A stretch of 55,301 bases of DNA from an uncultured Muribaculaceae bacterium (GTDB taxonomy: Bacteria; Bacteroidota; Bacteroidia; Bacteroidales; Muribaculaceae): assembly GCA_910585285.1 (NCBI GenBank), contig CAJUDL010000024.1, forward strand, positions 1-55,301, given 5' to 3'. Under the pieces are notes generated by a model. It did no database searches. It was not told where the DNA came from and saw only the letters and a list, made by a program, of their open reading frames with translations. A program made the translations under genes and the position numbers. Below, one piece after another: positions 54,703 to 55,301 of this stretch (the stretch's first letter is position 1; every line of letters starts with the position of its first letter).

Positions 54703-55248
54703 ATGGTATATAGATTCAAACTCGTTAGCGATGAGGTGAGCAATTTTGCCCGCGAAATCGAAATAGATTCTGAGAATACATTTTTACAGTTGCGCAATGC
54801 TGTGCTCGACAGTGTTGGATTCACGAAAGACGAACTCGATTCTTTCTTTCTCTGCGATGACGACTGGCAGAAACAGGAAGAAATCACGCTCGAAGACATG
54901 GGGCACAATGCGAGCGACACAGACACATGGCTCATGGAGGAAACTCCGCTCAGCGAACTTATCGAGGATGAGGGTCAGCGTTTGATTTTCGTATTCGATT
55001 ATCTCACGGAGCGTTCATTCTTCATGGAACTGAAGGAAATGTATCCGAGCCGTTCTCTCGCAGACCCGGTATGCACATTCAAGAAAGGGAAAGCTCCCAA
55101 ACAATCTGTCGATCTTGATGAGTTCGACAAGAAGATTGACCTCAAAGCACAGGAGAAAATTGACGACCTTGACATTGACGTCTTCAGCACAGACGATTTC
55201 AACGAAGAAGATCTGAGCGACGGATTCGACATTATGAATATAAACTAA
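54703..55248 (+). CDS. Plasmid pRiA4b ORF-3 family protein
   Basis: Function unknown. The protein has 181 residues. The N-terminal part, about 1-110, resembles the pRiA4b ORF-3 fold (MVYRFKLVSDEVSNFAREIEIDSENTFLQLRNAVLDSVGF, FFLCDDDWQKQEEITLEDMG, LIFVFDYLTERSFFMELKE). The C-terminal 60 residues are strongly acidic (DLDIDVFSTDDFNEEDLSDGFD). Such genes are found on plasmids and in many chromosomes, and single copies are common in Bacteroidales. No signal peptide or catalytic motif is visible. It stands alone, followed by a hairpin at the window edge. Confidence 0.75.
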   Translation: MVYRFKLVSDEVSNFAREIEIDSENTFLQLRNAVLDSVGFTKDELDSFFLCDDDWQKQEEITLEDMGHNASDTDTWLMEETPLSELIEDEGQRLIFVFDYLTERSFFMELKEMYPSRSLADPVCTFKKGKAPKQSVDLDEFDKKIDLKAQEKIDDLDIDVFSTDDFNEEDLSDGFDIMNIN

Positions 55249-55280
55249 AAGAATATACACTAAAACTATTATACGAATAA

Positions 55281-55301
55281 AGGATGCCTTTGAGGCATCC
55301 T
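55281..55301 (+). terminator. Hairpin at the window edge
   Basis: AGGATGCC-TTTGA-GGCATCCT is a perfect 8-bp stem ending exactly at the last base, so any following T-run is outside the window. It is the probable terminator of the pRiA4b ORF-3 family gene. Confidence 0.65.

Noticed and set aside
1..55301. tRNA, rRNA, riboswitch and phage genes
   Set aside because: No cloverleaf, ribosomal RNA segment, known riboswitch core or phage gene was recognised by eye; a covariance-model scan was not possible.

Overview
The window is chromosomal DNA from a Bacteroidales bacterium, perhaps of the Muribaculaceae (the family is an inference). Evidence for the order: promoters of the TTTG-N19/20-TAnnTTTG type recur upstream of genes; LpxC is fused to FabZ; L28, L33 and a DUF4295 protein form a small operon; the primary sigma factor is short (287 aa); a Na+-pumping methylmalonyl-CoA decarboxylase operon is present; and a CfxA-like class A beta-lactamase is encoded. 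Almost all of the window is tightly packed core genome. I see no tRNA, rRNA, CRISPR array, prophage or transposase gene.

Layout. 1-6476 (minus): histidine degradation operon hutU-ftcD-hutI-hutH, with hutH running off the left edge. 6566-7498 (minus): class A beta-lactamase. 7718-11762 (plus): dnaE and trxA. 11952-12497 (minus): NlpC/P60 lipoprotein with a G-quadruplex-like tail. 12879-15876 (plus): an unusual Trp-rich secreted protein, then a FadL-like outer membrane protein. 15959-17969 (minus): trmN6 and a DEAD-box helicase. 18119-20946: an ECF sigma factor and an HtrA protease enclosed by two inverted copies of a 182/183-bp MITE-like element. 21088-22614 (plus): rpoD and a small outer membrane protein whose signal-peptide region contains a 38-bp perfect palindrome. 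22703-31010 (minus): prs, a GH13 amylase, a patatin-like protein and tamB. 31129-33781 (plus): tsaD, a short CinA-like protein, rpmB, rpmG and a DUF4295 gene. 33854-34336 (minus): a beta-barrel protein. 34500-45844 (plus): a close-packed train nadE, tsaC, a polyprenyl sugar-phosphate transferase, a ClC channel, fmt, menD, menB, menC and menE. 45935-46636 (plus): a Crp/Fnr regulator. 46752-49963 (minus): lpxD, lpxC/fabZ and lpxA. 50080-54452 (plus): mce, mmdA, oadG-like, the biotin carrier and mmdB. 54703-55248 (plus): a pRiA4b ORF-3 family protein.

The genes fit a gut anaerobe. Histidine goes to glutamate and C1-tetrahydrofolate, menaquinone is made for anaerobic respiration, and the succinate-to-propionate branch ends in a sodium pump. 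The envelope is supplied by lipid A enzymes, TamB and several barrels. The most unusual non-coding structure is the pair of inverted MITE-like elements around the sigma/HtrA pair, together with a tandem operator-like repeat in the htrA leader. I found no clearly new multi-gene defence or biosynthetic system; the novel signals are regulatory and structural, plus the Trp-rich protein.
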